DNA from: Psychroserpens ponticola
GTDB lineage: Bacteria; Bacteroidota; Bacteroidia; Flavobacteriales; Flavobacteriaceae
Length of the DNA stretch: 64,000 bases
Assembly: GCF_023556315.2 (NCBI RefSeq)
Contig: NZ_CP116221.1
Coordinates: 3,965,302-4,029,301, forward strand
Reading direction: 5' to 3'
In this document: positions 54,421-62,690 of the stretch, piece by piece
How the letters are laid out: the number at the start of each line of letters is the position of its first letter
Position numbering within the stretch: the stretch's first letter is position 1
Translations under genes and position numbers: made by a program
Notes under the pieces: model-generated
What the model was told of the DNA's origin: nothing
Databases searched by the model: none
The model's input: the letters and a program-made list of their open reading frames with translations, nothing else

Positions 54421-56013
54421 ATGTTTAAAACATTAAAAAACGACTTGCCTGCAAGTGTCGTTGTATTTTTTGTAGCATTACCTTTATGTTTAGGTATTGC
54501 ATTAGCCAGTGGAGCACCTCTTTTTTCTGGTTTAATTGCTGGAATTATAGGAGGAATTGTTGTTGGAGCCTTAAGTGGTTCTAAAATTGGAGTTAGTGGA
54601 CCTGCAGCTGGTTTAGCAGCTATTGTATTAACAGCAATTGGTACGTTAGGAGGTTATGAAAATTTTTTAGTTGCTGTTGTTTTAGGAGGTGTTATTCAAT
54701 TACTTTTTGGCATTTTAAAAGCTGGAATTATTGGATATTATTTTCCCTCTTCTGTTATTAAAGGCATGCTTACTGGTATTGGAATTATTATTATTTTAAA
54801 GCAAATTCCTCACTTTTTTGGCTATGATGCAGAACCAGAAGGAGCCGATAGTTTTATGGAGATGTCTGGTGAAAATACATTTTCTGCAATTTGGAATATT
54901 TTTGATAACCTTATTTTAGGTTCGATGGTTATCGGCTTTATAGCATTAGGTATTTTATTATTATGGAGCAATGTATTAGTTAAAAAAGGAAAGTTTTTTG
55001 AAATTATTCAAGGGCCTCTAGTTGCTGTTGTCATAGGAATCATTTTTTTCTTAGTAACTCAATCTAGTGAGACATTATCTATTGCAGATTCGCACTTAGT
55101 GAGTGTTCCAGTTCCAGATAGTTTTGATTCATTTATTGGTCAATTTAGTTTTCCTAATTTTTCAGCGATTACAAATCCTGATGTTTGGGTAATTGCTTTC
55201 ACTATTGCTTTGGTGGCAAGTTTAGAAACTTTATTATGCGTTGAGGCAACAGATAAATTGGATCCAGATAAAAATGTAACACCAACAAATAGAGAATTAT
55301 TAGCTCAAGGAACAGGTAATATATTATCTGGTTTAGTTGGAGGCCTTCCAATAACTCAAGTAATTGTTAGAAGTTCTGCTAATATTCAATCAGGAGGGAA
55401 AAGTAAAACATCAGCAATTATTCATGGATTTTTATTATTGATTTCTGTGATATTAATTCCTACGCTACTCAATAAAATTCCTTTATCTGTCTTGGCTGCA
55501 ATTTTATTGATTGTAGGTTATAAACTAGCAAAACCAGCATTGTTTATGAAGATGTATAAATTAGGATGGAAACAATCTGTGCCGTTTTTTGTAACAGTTT
55601 TCGGAATTGTATTTACAGATTTATTGGTTGGTATTGGCTTAGGATTAATGGTAGGTATTGTAGTGATATTGTTAAAGAGCTACCAAAACTCTCACTTTCT
55701 TCATATTGAAGATAATAGTAACGGAAAACATAAAATTAAAATGGAGCTTGCTGAAGAAGTAACTTTCTTTAATAAAGGTGCCATTTTAAAGGAGCTAGAT
55801 AGTTTGCCAAGAGACACCTATTTAGAATTTGATGTTAGAAAAACACGATATCTAGATTATGATATTGTTGAAATTCTCGATGATTTTGCCTTTAAAGCGA
55901 AGGAGAGAAATATTGATATCCAATTAATTTCAAAACGCGGAGTAGTTGAAAACCCACCAAGTTTTATTGAATTCTTTCAATTAAGACCTAAATCTAGTAT
56001 TAGTTTAAGCTAA
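54421..56013 (+). CDS. SulP family anion (probably bicarbonate) transporter 1
   Basis: A 530-residue inner-membrane SulP transporter with about 10-12 membrane segments over residues 1-420. Family marks are PLCLGIALASGAPLFSGL, GSKIGVSGPAAGLAAIV and the C-terminal half TNRELLAQGTGNILSGLVGG. The STAS domain occupies about 430-525; the usual nucleotide-binding loop is replaced by TRYLDYDIVEIL. It is followed by a carbonic anhydrase gene after 34 bases, which suggests bicarbonate as the substrate rather than sulfate. Confidence 0.9.
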   Translation: MFKTLKNDLPASVVVFFVALPLCLGIALASGAPLFSGLIAGIIGGIVVGALSGSKIGVSGPAAGLAAIVLTAIGTLGGYENFLVAVVLGGVIQLLFGILKAGIIGYYFPSSVIKGMLTGIGIIIILKQIPHFFGYDAEPEGADSFMEMSGENTFSAIWNIFDNLILGSMVIGFIALGILLLWSNVLVKKGKFFEIIQGPLVAVVIGIIFFLVTQSSETLSIADSHLVSVPVPDSFDSFIGQFSFPNFSAITNPDVWVIAFTIALVASLETLLCVEATDKLDPDKNVTPTNRELLAQGTGNILSGLVGGLPITQVIVRSSANIQSGGKSKTSAIIHGFLLLISVILIPTLLNKIPLSVLAAILLIVGYKLAKPALFMKMYKLGWKQSVPFFVTVFGIVFTDLLVGIGLGLMVGIVVILLKSYQNSHFLHIEDNSNGKHKIKMELAEEVTFFNKGAILKELDSLPRDTYLEFDVRKTRYLDYDIVEILDDFAFKAKERNIDIQLISKRGVVENPPSFIEFFQLRPKSSISLS

Positions 56014-56047
56014 CAGTTAATAATAAAACAAATAAAAATAATAATAT

Positions 56048-56677
56048 ATGAAAGCACATACAAAAGAAACACAGGCAACAATGACACCTCAAAAGTCATT
56101 ACAATATTTAAAAGAAGGAAACCAAAGATTTCAAAAGAACTTAAAAGCCAATCGTAATCTTTTAGAACAAGTAAACGATACTAGTGATGGACAATTTCCA
56201 TTTGCAACTATTTTAAGCTGTATAGATTCTAGAGTGTCTGCTGAGTTGGTATTTGACCAAGGATTAGGCGATATTTTTAGTGTGCGAGTTGCAGGTAATA
56301 TTGTAAATGAAGACATTTTAGGTAGTATGGAATTTGCATGCAAATTAGCAGGCACAGAACTGATTGTTGTTTTAGGACACACAAGTTGTGGTGCAGTAAA
56401 GGGCGCATGTGACCATGCAGAAATGGGTAATCTAACTAAGTTAGTTCAAAAAATAACACCAGCAGTAAACGCCGTTACAGAACCCAAAGATGAAAGTTTA
56501 AGAAGCTCTAAAAATCTAGATTTTGTAGATAATGTATCACACATGAATGTACAATTAATGATAGATAGAATTCATGCAGAAAGTCCAATACTTACAGAAA
56601 TGGAAAAAAATAATGAGATTAAAATTATTGGAGCCATGTATAATGTGAATTCAGGAGCAGTGACATTTTATGAATAA
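56048..56677 (+). CDS. Beta-class carbonic anhydrase 1
   Basis: A 209-residue beta carbonic anhydrase, which interconverts CO2 and bicarbonate. Zinc ligands are C58 (SCIDSRVSAE, with the catalytic D60-R62 pair), H111 and C114 (GHTSCGAVKGAC). No signal peptide, so cytosolic. It lies 34 bases after the first SulP gene and supplies or removes bicarbonate at the transporter. An ATG for the next gene overlaps its end, but a later one is favoured. Confidence 0.95.
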   Translation: MKAHTKETQATMTPQKSLQYLKEGNQRFQKNLKANRNLLEQVNDTSDGQFPFATILSCIDSRVSAELVFDQGLGDIFSVRVAGNIVNEDILGSMEFACKLAGTELIVVLGHTSCGAVKGACDHAEMGNLTKLVQKITPAVNAVTEPKDESLRSSKNLDFVDNVSHMNVQLMIDRIHAESPILTEMEKNNEIKIIGAMYNVNSGAVTFYE

Positions 56678-56696
56678 AAATAGATCTAAAAATATA

Positions 56697-57365
56697 ATGA
56701 AGAAGAGAATAAGTATGGTAGCTCTAACATTTTTGTTAGTGCTGCCTAACTTTATAAATGCGCAAGACAGTAATCTAGGTAATTGGCTTATTTACATTGG
56801 AAATAAACAACTCAACGAAAAATGGAATGTCCATAATGAAGTTCAGTATAGAAATTATGATGCTGTTGGTGATTTAGAACAATTATTGTTGCGAACAGGT
56901 TTAGGGTATAATTTAACTAAAAACAACAATAACATCCTTTTGGGATATGGTTATATTTTATCTGAAAATTATATCGATAATTCTGATGAGAAAATATCAA
57001 TTAATGAACATCGTATTTTTCAACAGTTTACAACAAAACAGAAAGTAGGTAAGGTAGGTTTGAGTCATCGTTATCGATTTGAACAGCGTTTTGTTGAAGA
57101 CGATTTTAAAATGCGATTCAGGTATTTTTTAGGCATTAAGATTCCGCTACAATATAAAGAAGAAGGTAAGAATCCACTATATGCTTCACTATATAATGAG
57201 ATATTTTTAAATACAGAGTCGTCGGTTTTTGACAGAAATAGAGTTTTTGGTGGTTTAGGATATAAATTTTCTGATGCTTTACGATTAGAATTGGGTTATA
57301 TGAACCAATTTTTTGAAAACTCTGGAAGAGACCAAATTAATGTAATTGCATTTGTAAATTTCTAA
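56697..57365 (+). CDS. DUF2490 outer-membrane protein
   Basis: A 222-residue protein. Signal peptide MKKRISMVALTFLLVLPNFI ends near INAQ. The rest is a beta-barrel-like sequence (NWLIYIGNKQLNEKWNVHNE, RYRFEQRF, YFLGIKIPL) ending in an aromatic residue (VIAFVNF), the type of C-terminal strand used for outer-membrane insertion. DUF2490 proteins are of unknown function. The first ATG (56670) overlaps the carbonic anhydrase gene and adds 9 polar residues, so 56697 is preferred. It sits between the two SulP-anhydrase pairs. Confidence 0.82.
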   Translation: MKKRISMVALTFLLVLPNFINAQDSNLGNWLIYIGNKQLNEKWNVHNEVQYRNYDAVGDLEQLLLRTGLGYNLTKNNNNILLGYGYILSENYIDNSDEKISINEHRIFQQFTTKQKVGKVGLSHRYRFEQRFVEDDFKMRFRYFLGIKIPLQYKEEGKNPLYASLYNEIFLNTESSVFDRNRVFGGLGYKFSDALRLELGYMNQFFENSGRDQINVIAFVNF

Positions 57366-57428
57366 CAAACTAAGTGGTGGAACTTTTATTTAATTAAAAA
57401 TTTGAATAACTTAACAAAAACATAAACT

Positions 57429-59291
57429 ATGAAGAACTTATTTTCTAATATTAAAGGAGATGCCTTTGGAGGCATAACAGCAGGAATTGTGGCATTGCCT
57501 CTAGCATTAGCTTTTGGAGTTTCTTCTGGACTAGGACCAGAAGCAGGTCTTTATGGTGCTATTTTTATTAGTTTTTTTGCAGCACTTTTTGGAGGAACTG
57601 CCACACAAATTTCTGGGCCAACCGCACCAATGACTGCTGTGAGTATGGTTATTATTGCAGGAATAGTTGCTGCAAATGATGGAAGTGTAGAGAAAGCATT
57701 ACCAGCAATTTTAACGGTTTTCTTGCTTGCAGGATTGATTCAAATTGGCTTAGGATTAATAGGTGTAGGAAAATATATAAGATACATTCCTTATCCCGTT
57801 GTTTCTGGTTTTATGACCGCAATTGGAGTCATCATTCTCTTAACACAAATATTACCATCAATTGGGTATTATCCTAAAGAAGATGTAGCTTTTGTGGAAC
57901 AATTTAAACCGCAAGCAGAGGAAGTTATTCTTGAAAACATACTAAAAGAAGAAGCTGGAGAAGGTATTTTAGTACTTGAAAACTTTAAAGAAACCATAGA
58001 TCGTGCTCACCAAATTACTCCAGAGCAAATTTTAACAGAATCACAAACTTTAGCAGCAAAAGAAGCTTCTGGTACAGTTGGTGCAATAAAAGTATTGCCT
58101 AGAGCTTTAAAGAATATTAATTGGTTAGAACTTATTTTAGCACTAGGAACAATTTTGATAATTTATGGTTTTAAACGCATTACGAAAGCAGTTCCAAGTA
58201 CATTGGTTGCTTTAATAGTAATGTCTGGTATTGCTTATGGTTTTAATTTAGGATATCGACCAATTTCAGAGATTCCTGGTGGTATTCCAATTCCTAAGTT
58301 AGAAATGTTTACTAGCTTTAGTTTAGGAAGTATCACACCCTACATATTCACTGCCCTTACTTTAGCACTATTGGGAGCTATAGATTCCCTTTTAACTAGT
58401 GTCGTTGCAGATAATATGACGAAGACCAAACACAAGCCTAATAAAGAGTTAATTGGTCAAGGTATAGGTAATAGTATTGCTTCAGTTTTTGGTGGTATTC
58501 CTGGAGCTGGAGCAACCATTAGAACTGTTGTAAATATTAATGCAGGTGGAAAAACTAGGTTGTCAGGTATGATTGCAGGTATCATGTTATTATTAATAAT
58601 GCTAGCATTAAGTGATGTTGCATCAAAAATTCCGGCTGCAGTTTTAGCAGGTATATTAGTAACAGTTGGTATTGGTGTAATGGATTATAAAGGGCTAAAA
58701 GCGATACCTAGTTTACCAAGAGATATTAAATTCGGACCTTTAAAGTTAAGCTCAGAAGTATTAATAATGCTTATTGTATTATTACTATCTACTTTCTGGG
58801 ATTTAATTTATGCTGTTGGAATTGGTTTAGTAATTGCTTCATTAATGTTTATGAAAAAAATAGGAGATTTAACCGCTGAACGTTCTGATGTAAAGTCTTT
58901 AAAAGAAGAAGCATGGGCTGATGAAGGTGGTTTTCCTGAAAATTTAAAAGAAGAAGTATTTATTAAGCATCTAAAAGGACCTCTGTTCTTCGGTTCAACT
59001 AGCGATTTTCAAGCTTTAACAGAGCAAATTCCTAAAACAGCTAAAACGGTTATTTTAAGATTAGGACGAATGCAATATATGGATCAATCAGGCCTATATG
59101 CTATGGAAGATATGCTTCTAGATCTTAAAAAAAGTGAAGTTGAAGTATTATTTGTTGGATTGTTAAAACAGCCAAGATACATGATGGAACGTATTGATAT
59201 CATTCCAGATTTTATTCCAAATGAACATATTTTTAAAGATTTTAAAACCTGTATTAAATGGGTGAAAAACAATGTAGAAGATAAGAATTAA
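57429..59291 (+). CDS. SulP family anion (probably bicarbonate) transporter 2
   Basis: A 620-residue SulP transporter. Motifs are GITAGIVALPLALAFGVSSG, ISGPTAPMTAVSMVI and, later, GQGIGNSIASVFGGIPGAGATIRTVVNI (cited in part). The STAS domain near residues 510-615 has MQYMDQSGLYAMEDML, with the conserved serine present, unlike the first SulP. An extra charged segment of about 80 residues lies at about 157-235, between membrane segments. A second carbonic anhydrase gene follows after 35 bases. Confidence 0.92.
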   Translation: MKNLFSNIKGDAFGGITAGIVALPLALAFGVSSGLGPEAGLYGAIFISFFAALFGGTATQISGPTAPMTAVSMVIIAGIVAANDGSVEKALPAILTVFLLAGLIQIGLGLIGVGKYIRYIPYPVVSGFMTAIGVIILLTQILPSIGYYPKEDVAFVEQFKPQAEEVILENILKEEAGEGILVLENFKETIDRAHQITPEQILTESQTLAAKEASGTVGAIKVLPRALKNINWLELILALGTILIIYGFKRITKAVPSTLVALIVMSGIAYGFNLGYRPISEIPGGIPIPKLEMFTSFSLGSITPYIFTALTLALLGAIDSLLTSVVADNMTKTKHKPNKELIGQGIGNSIASVFGGIPGAGATIRTVVNINAGGKTRLSGMIAGIMLLLIMLALSDVASKIPAAVLAGILVTVGIGVMDYKGLKAIPSLPRDIKFGPLKLSSEVLIMLIVLLLSTFWDLIYAVGIGLVIASLMFMKKIGDLTAERSDVKSLKEEAWADEGGFPENLKEEVFIKHLKGPLFFGSTSDFQALTEQIPKTAKTVILRLGRMQYMDQSGLYAMEDMLLDLKKSEVEVLFVGLLKQPRYMMERIDIIPDFIPNEHIFKDFKTCIKWVKNNVEDKN

Positions 59292-59326
59292 CTAACTTTC
59301 AGGATTGGGAATTAAAAGTAAAAATC

Positions 59327-59953
59327 ATGAATTTAGATAATGTATTTAAAAATAATGAAAAGTGGATTAAAGCAAAATTAGCCGTTGATTCTAATTATTT
59401 TGAAGAATTAGGAAAAGGGCAAACACCAGAATTATTATACATTGGTTGTTCAGATAGTAGAGTCACTGCCGAAGATTTAATGGGACTTGGTCCTGGTGAT
59501 GTTTTTGTGCATCGTAATATTGCAAATATGGTTTCAGGTATAGATCTGAATGCTATGTCTGTTGTTGAATATGCAGTAACACATTTAAAAGTAAATCACG
59601 TAGTGGTTTGTGGTCATTATGCTTGTGGTGGTGTAAAAGCAGCTATGCAATCAGCAGATTTAGGCGTGCTCAACGGTTGGCTACGTAACATAAGAGACGT
59701 ATATAGAATTCATCATGATGAATTAAATGCTATCCAAGATGAAGAAAAAAAATACGATCGATTAGTAGAACTCAATGTAAAAGAACAGTGTGTTAATTTA
59801 ATTAAAACTGCTGCTGTACAAAAAGCATATAGAGATAGAGGTCTAAAAGTACACGGTTGGGTTTTTGATGTTCATTCTGGGAAGTTAATTGATTTAAAAA
59901 TAGATTTTGAGAAGTTTCTAAGTGATATAATGGAAATTTATCATCTAGATTAA
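59327..59953 (+). CDS. Beta-class carbonic anhydrase 2
   Basis: A 208-residue beta carbonic anhydrase of a different subgroup from the one at 56048. Zinc ligands are C41 (GCSDSRVTAED, with D43), H97 and C100 (CGHYACGGV). It also has the plant-type RNIANMV segment and the C-terminal HGWVFDVHSGKLIDL. Cytosolic. It ends the SulP/carbonic anhydrase group and is followed by a terminator. Confidence 0.95.
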   Translation: MNLDNVFKNNEKWIKAKLAVDSNYFEELGKGQTPELLYIGCSDSRVTAEDLMGLGPGDVFVHRNIANMVSGIDLNAMSVVEYAVTHLKVNHVVVCGHYACGGVKAAMQSADLGVLNGWLRNIRDVYRIHHDELNAIQDEEKKYDRLVELNVKEQCVNLIKTAAVQKAYRDRGLKVHGWVFDVHSGKLIDLKIDFEKFLSDIMEIYHLD

Positions 59954-59970
59954 AATTAGTTTAGTAAAAC

Positions 59971-60003
59971 AAAAACTGTCTATATTTCATAGGCAGTTTT
60001 TTT
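59971..60003. terminator. Bidirectional terminator between carbonic anhydrase 2 and cvpA
   Basis: ACTGTCTAT and ATAGGCAGT pair (one G-U) with A-runs before and T-runs after. Confidence 0.85.
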
Positions 60004-60007
60004 ATGT

Positions 60008-60517
60008 TTAAGATTCATCTTCTGAATCTTCCTTCCCTTTATTTATAATACTCGGAAATAGCATAGGAGCCAAGCTTTTTACAGGCTCATAAAGAATAGA
60101 GCTTTTCAAATCCTTTTCATCTGCAAACGGGATGGAATTATTCATTGTATCAAAAACTATCAACAATATGCTTAAAATTAAACCAATTTTTAAAGCTCCA
60201 AACACACCTCCAAGCAGTTTGTTTAAAATACCTAGCGCAGCAAAATTTGCCAACTTAGTTAATGCTTTTCCAGCGAGTGCAATGACCAAAACAATAATAA
60301 CAAATGTAACTGCAAAAGCCACGATATTGATGTATTTTTCATCCCAATCAAATTTACTATACAAAAGGTTAGCAGCAAAATCACTAAAATGGATTGCTCC
60401 ATAAACACCAGCAATAAGTGCAACTAAAGAGGCGATTTCAACAAAAAGACCCTTCATAAAACCTCTTATGAGCCCGAATAGTAAAAGCGAACCTAAAACA
60501 ATATCAATTACAGTCAT
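60008..60517 (-). CDS. cvpA: CvpA family membrane protein
   Basis: A 169-residue inner-membrane protein with four predicted segments. Family marks are VIDIVLGSLLLFGLIRGFMK, FVEIASLVALIAGVYGAIHF and FAALGILNKLLGGVFGALKIG. CvpA was named for its need in colicin V production, and later work links it to envelope and bile resistance. A -7 box CAAATATA (minus strand TATATTTG) lies at 60534-60541. It stands alone on its strand. Confidence 0.9.
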   Translation of the reverse strand: MTVIDIVLGSLLLFGLIRGFMKGLFVEIASLVALIAGVYGAIHFSDFAANLLYSKFDWDEKYINIVAFAVTFVIIVLVIALAGKALTKLANFAALGILNKLLGGVFGALKIGLILSILLIVFDTMNNSIPFADEKDLKSSILYEPVKSLAPMLFPSIINKGKEDSEDES

Positions 60518-60533
60518 AACTAAAATTTAAGTT

Positions 60534-60541
60534 CAAATATA
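60534..60541 (-). promoter_or_regulatory. Promoter -7 box for cvpA
   Basis: TATATTTG on the minus strand matches TAnnTTTG and ends 17 bases before the cvpA ATG. Confidence 0.5.
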
Positions 60542-60731
60542 AGGGATTCTCTCCTTTTTATTGAGAAATCAGAGATTCGATGAAACCTATTTATCTAATA
60601 AGAATTATTGAATCAAATGTCACCTTGTGACAAAGTGGTTTATTAATTTTAAATTAATAACGCTTTTCATCAACTTATAGTTTGTTAACTTTACAAATTG
60701 TAATTTAATTCATTCCATTTAAGGAAAAAAT

Positions 60732-61088
60732 ATGGCAAGAGACGAACAATTAAAAGAACGATGGGATTTGGTGGTAAAAAAACTATCAAATCAATTCGCA
60801 GATGGAGATAGCTTAGATTTAGATGCTATTATTTATTTAATTGGAGTGCAAGAATTAGGTCAATTTGATCGTAAATTCAAGAAAGACCACAAGATCGATT
60901 TAATGCACATTGCTATTTGTAAATTGCTCACACCTTATGGTTATTATGAATTCGATTTCGTTGACAAAGACGGTTGGCCACATTATAAAGTGAAAGCAGA
61001 GTTACCATCTTTAAAAGCAGGCGAACAAAGTGTTTTAATGAAAGATGCTATTGTTAATTATTTTATAGAAACTCAATTTATTAAATAA
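60732..61088 (+). CDS. Conserved hypothetical protein (Bacteroidota)
   Basis: A 118-residue cytosolic protein. It has no recognised domain. The motifs KERWDLVVKKLSNQFADGDS, IIYLIGVQELGQ and PYGYYEFDFVDKDGWPHYKV look strongly constrained, as in a family kept widely in the phylum. The C-terminal half is rich in aromatic residues. No function is assigned, and no operon partner is evident. Confidence 0.75.
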   Translation: MARDEQLKERWDLVVKKLSNQFADGDSLDLDAIIYLIGVQELGQFDRKFKKDHKIDLMHIAICKLLTPYGYYEFDFVDKDGWPHYKVKAELPSLKAGEQSVLMKDAIVNYFIETQFIK

Positions 61089-61117
61089 AAATATTTAATA
61101 GTTTAAACTGAAACATT

Positions 61118-61540
61118 ATGAAAAAACTAATTCTATTCTTAAGCGTATTTACACTTGTATTTTCATCATGCGGTAACGATGATGATTCTAGCTCTCAAGA
61201 CCAAATAATAGGAACCTGGACTTTCCATAAGTTATTCATTGATGATATAGAACAGAGTTTAACTAGTTGCCAAATGCAAGAAACTTTTAACTTTAAGAGT
61301 AATGGAACTGTTTCTTATAAATATTTTGAAGTAATTCAAGGGATTTGTGAATTAGAAGAATCTAATTCAGGAACATGGTCTAATGATGGCAATAGTATTT
61401 ATACACTTACAATCGAAGGCAATAATTCATCTGAAGAATTAACTTTTGTAGCCAACACGTTTTATTTTGAACATTCAGACGCTATTGATCCTTTAGATCC
61501 TGTTTTTGCAACATATAAAGAGGTTTATATTAAAAATTAA
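61118..61540 (+). CDS. Lipocalin-like lipoprotein
   Basis: A 140-residue lipoprotein. The signal peptide has the lipobox LVFSSC (cysteine at about 18), followed by an acidic GNDDDSSSQ linker. The remainder looks like the short lipocalin-like (DUF4923/lipocalin_4-type) domain: IIGTWTFHKLFIDDIEQS, FKSNGTVSYKYFE, GTWSNDGNSIYTLTIEG. Such proteins are frequent and of unknown role in the phylum. It is 29 bases after the hypothetical gene. Confidence 0.8.
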   Translation: MKKLILFLSVFTLVFSSCGNDDDSSSQDQIIGTWTFHKLFIDDIEQSLTSCQMQETFNFKSNGTVSYKYFEVIQGICELEESNSGTWSNDGNSIYTLTIEGNNSSEELTFVANTFYFEHSDAIDPLDPVFATYKEVYIKN

Positions 61541-61561
61541 TTTCTTAAGATTTAAATTATG

Positions 61562-61588
61562 CACCTTCTACTGAGAAGGTGTTTTTTT
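61562..61588 (+). terminator. Rho-independent terminator before pheS
   Basis: CACCTTCT, loop ACTG, AGAAGGTG, then seven T. Ends the lipocalin-like gene. Confidence 0.9.
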
Positions 61589-61603
61589 ATGCACAAATTT
61601 CAC

Positions 61604-61611
61604 TAAATTTG
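61604..61611 (+). promoter_or_regulatory. Promoter -7 box for pheS
   Basis: TAAATTTG matches TAnnTTTG and ends 22 bases before the pheS ATG. Confidence 0.5.
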
Positions 61612-61632
61612 CAGTCATTTTGAATTGGTATC

Positions 61633-62652
61633 ATGATAGATAAGATAAAAGGACTTATAGCAGAAGCAGAAGCATTTAAAGCACAATCTAAAGAAGAGGT
61701 TGAAGCATTTCGTATCAAGTATTTAGGTAAAAAAGGATTGCTTAACGATTATTTTGCTGAGTTTAAAAATGTAGCTAAAGAGCAAAAGAAAGAATTTGGG
61801 CAAACCATTAATCAGCTAAAAAACACAGCTGAAGCAAAAGTAAATGCCTTAAAAGAAGAATTAGAAAGTAAAGAAGATATTGCGGGAGTTTATGGTGATT
61901 TATCACGTCCTGGAGAACCTATTGAAATTGGTGCTCGTCATCCTATTTCTATCGTAAAAAATCAAATTATAGATATCTTTTCTCGTATCGGATTTAACGT
62001 GAGTGAAGGCCCAGAAATAGAAGACGATTGGCACAATTTTACCGCATTAAACTTACCAGAATATCATCCAGCTCGAGATATGCAGGATACATTCTTTATT
62101 CAAACAGATCCCGATGTGTTATTGCGTACACATACGAGTTCTGTTCAAGTACGTTATATGGAAAACAATAAGCCTCCTATTCGTACGATTTCTCCTGGTC
62201 GTGTGTTTCGTAACGAAGCTATTTCAGCACGTTCACACTGTTTTTTTCATCAGGTAGAAGGTTTGTATATTGATAAAGATGTGAGTTTTGCCGATTTAAA
62301 ACAAACTTTGCAATATTTCACAACTGAAATGTTTGGGAAGTCTAAAATTAGATTGCGTCCTTCATATTTCCCGTTTACGGAGCCAAGTGCAGAAATTGAT
62401 GTGTTTTGGGGTTTAGAAACCGAAACGGATTATAAAATAACCAAAGGAACAGGTTGGTTAGAAATTGGTGGTTGTGGAATGGTAGATCCTAATGTATTAG
62501 AAAATTGCAAAATTGATCCGACTGAATATTCCGGATTTGCTTTTGGTGTTGGTATTGACCGAATAGCCATGTTATTGCATCAAATTGGAGATATTCGTTT
62601 ACTAAGTGAAAACGATGTGCGCTTCTTAGAGCAGTTTAAATCTGCATTATAA
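61633..62652 (+). CDS. pheS: Phenylalanyl-tRNA synthetase alpha subunit
   Basis: A 339-residue class II aminoacyl-tRNA synthetase subunit, which with PheT charges tRNA-Phe. The N-terminal coiled coil spans about residues 1-85. Catalytic motifs are GFNVSEGPEIEDDWHNFTAL (cited in part), motif 2 ISPGRVFRNEAISARSHCFFH (in part) and motif 3 FAFGVGIDRIAMLLH. No pheT is adjacent, which is usual in Bacteroidota. A bidirectional terminator follows. Confidence 0.97.
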   Translation: MIDKIKGLIAEAEAFKAQSKEEVEAFRIKYLGKKGLLNDYFAEFKNVAKEQKKEFGQTINQLKNTAEAKVNALKEELESKEDIAGVYGDLSRPGEPIEIGARHPISIVKNQIIDIFSRIGFNVSEGPEIEDDWHNFTALNLPEYHPARDMQDTFFIQTDPDVLLRTHTSSVQVRYMENNKPPIRTISPGRVFRNEAISARSHCFFHQVEGLYIDKDVSFADLKQTLQYFTTEMFGKSKIRLRPSYFPFTEPSAEIDVFWGLETETDYKITKGTGWLEIGGCGMVDPNVLENCKIDPTEYSGFAFGVGIDRIAMLLHQIGDIRLLSENDVRFLEQFKSAL

Positions 62653-62658
62653 AAATAC

Positions 62659-62689
62659 AAAAGGCGTTATTTATAATAACGCCTTTTTT
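62659..62689. terminator. Bidirectional terminator between pheS and the S9 peptidase
   Basis: GGCGTTATT, loop TAT, AATAACGCC, with A-run and T-run on either side; serves two convergent genes. Confidence 0.92.
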
Positions 62690-62690
62690 C

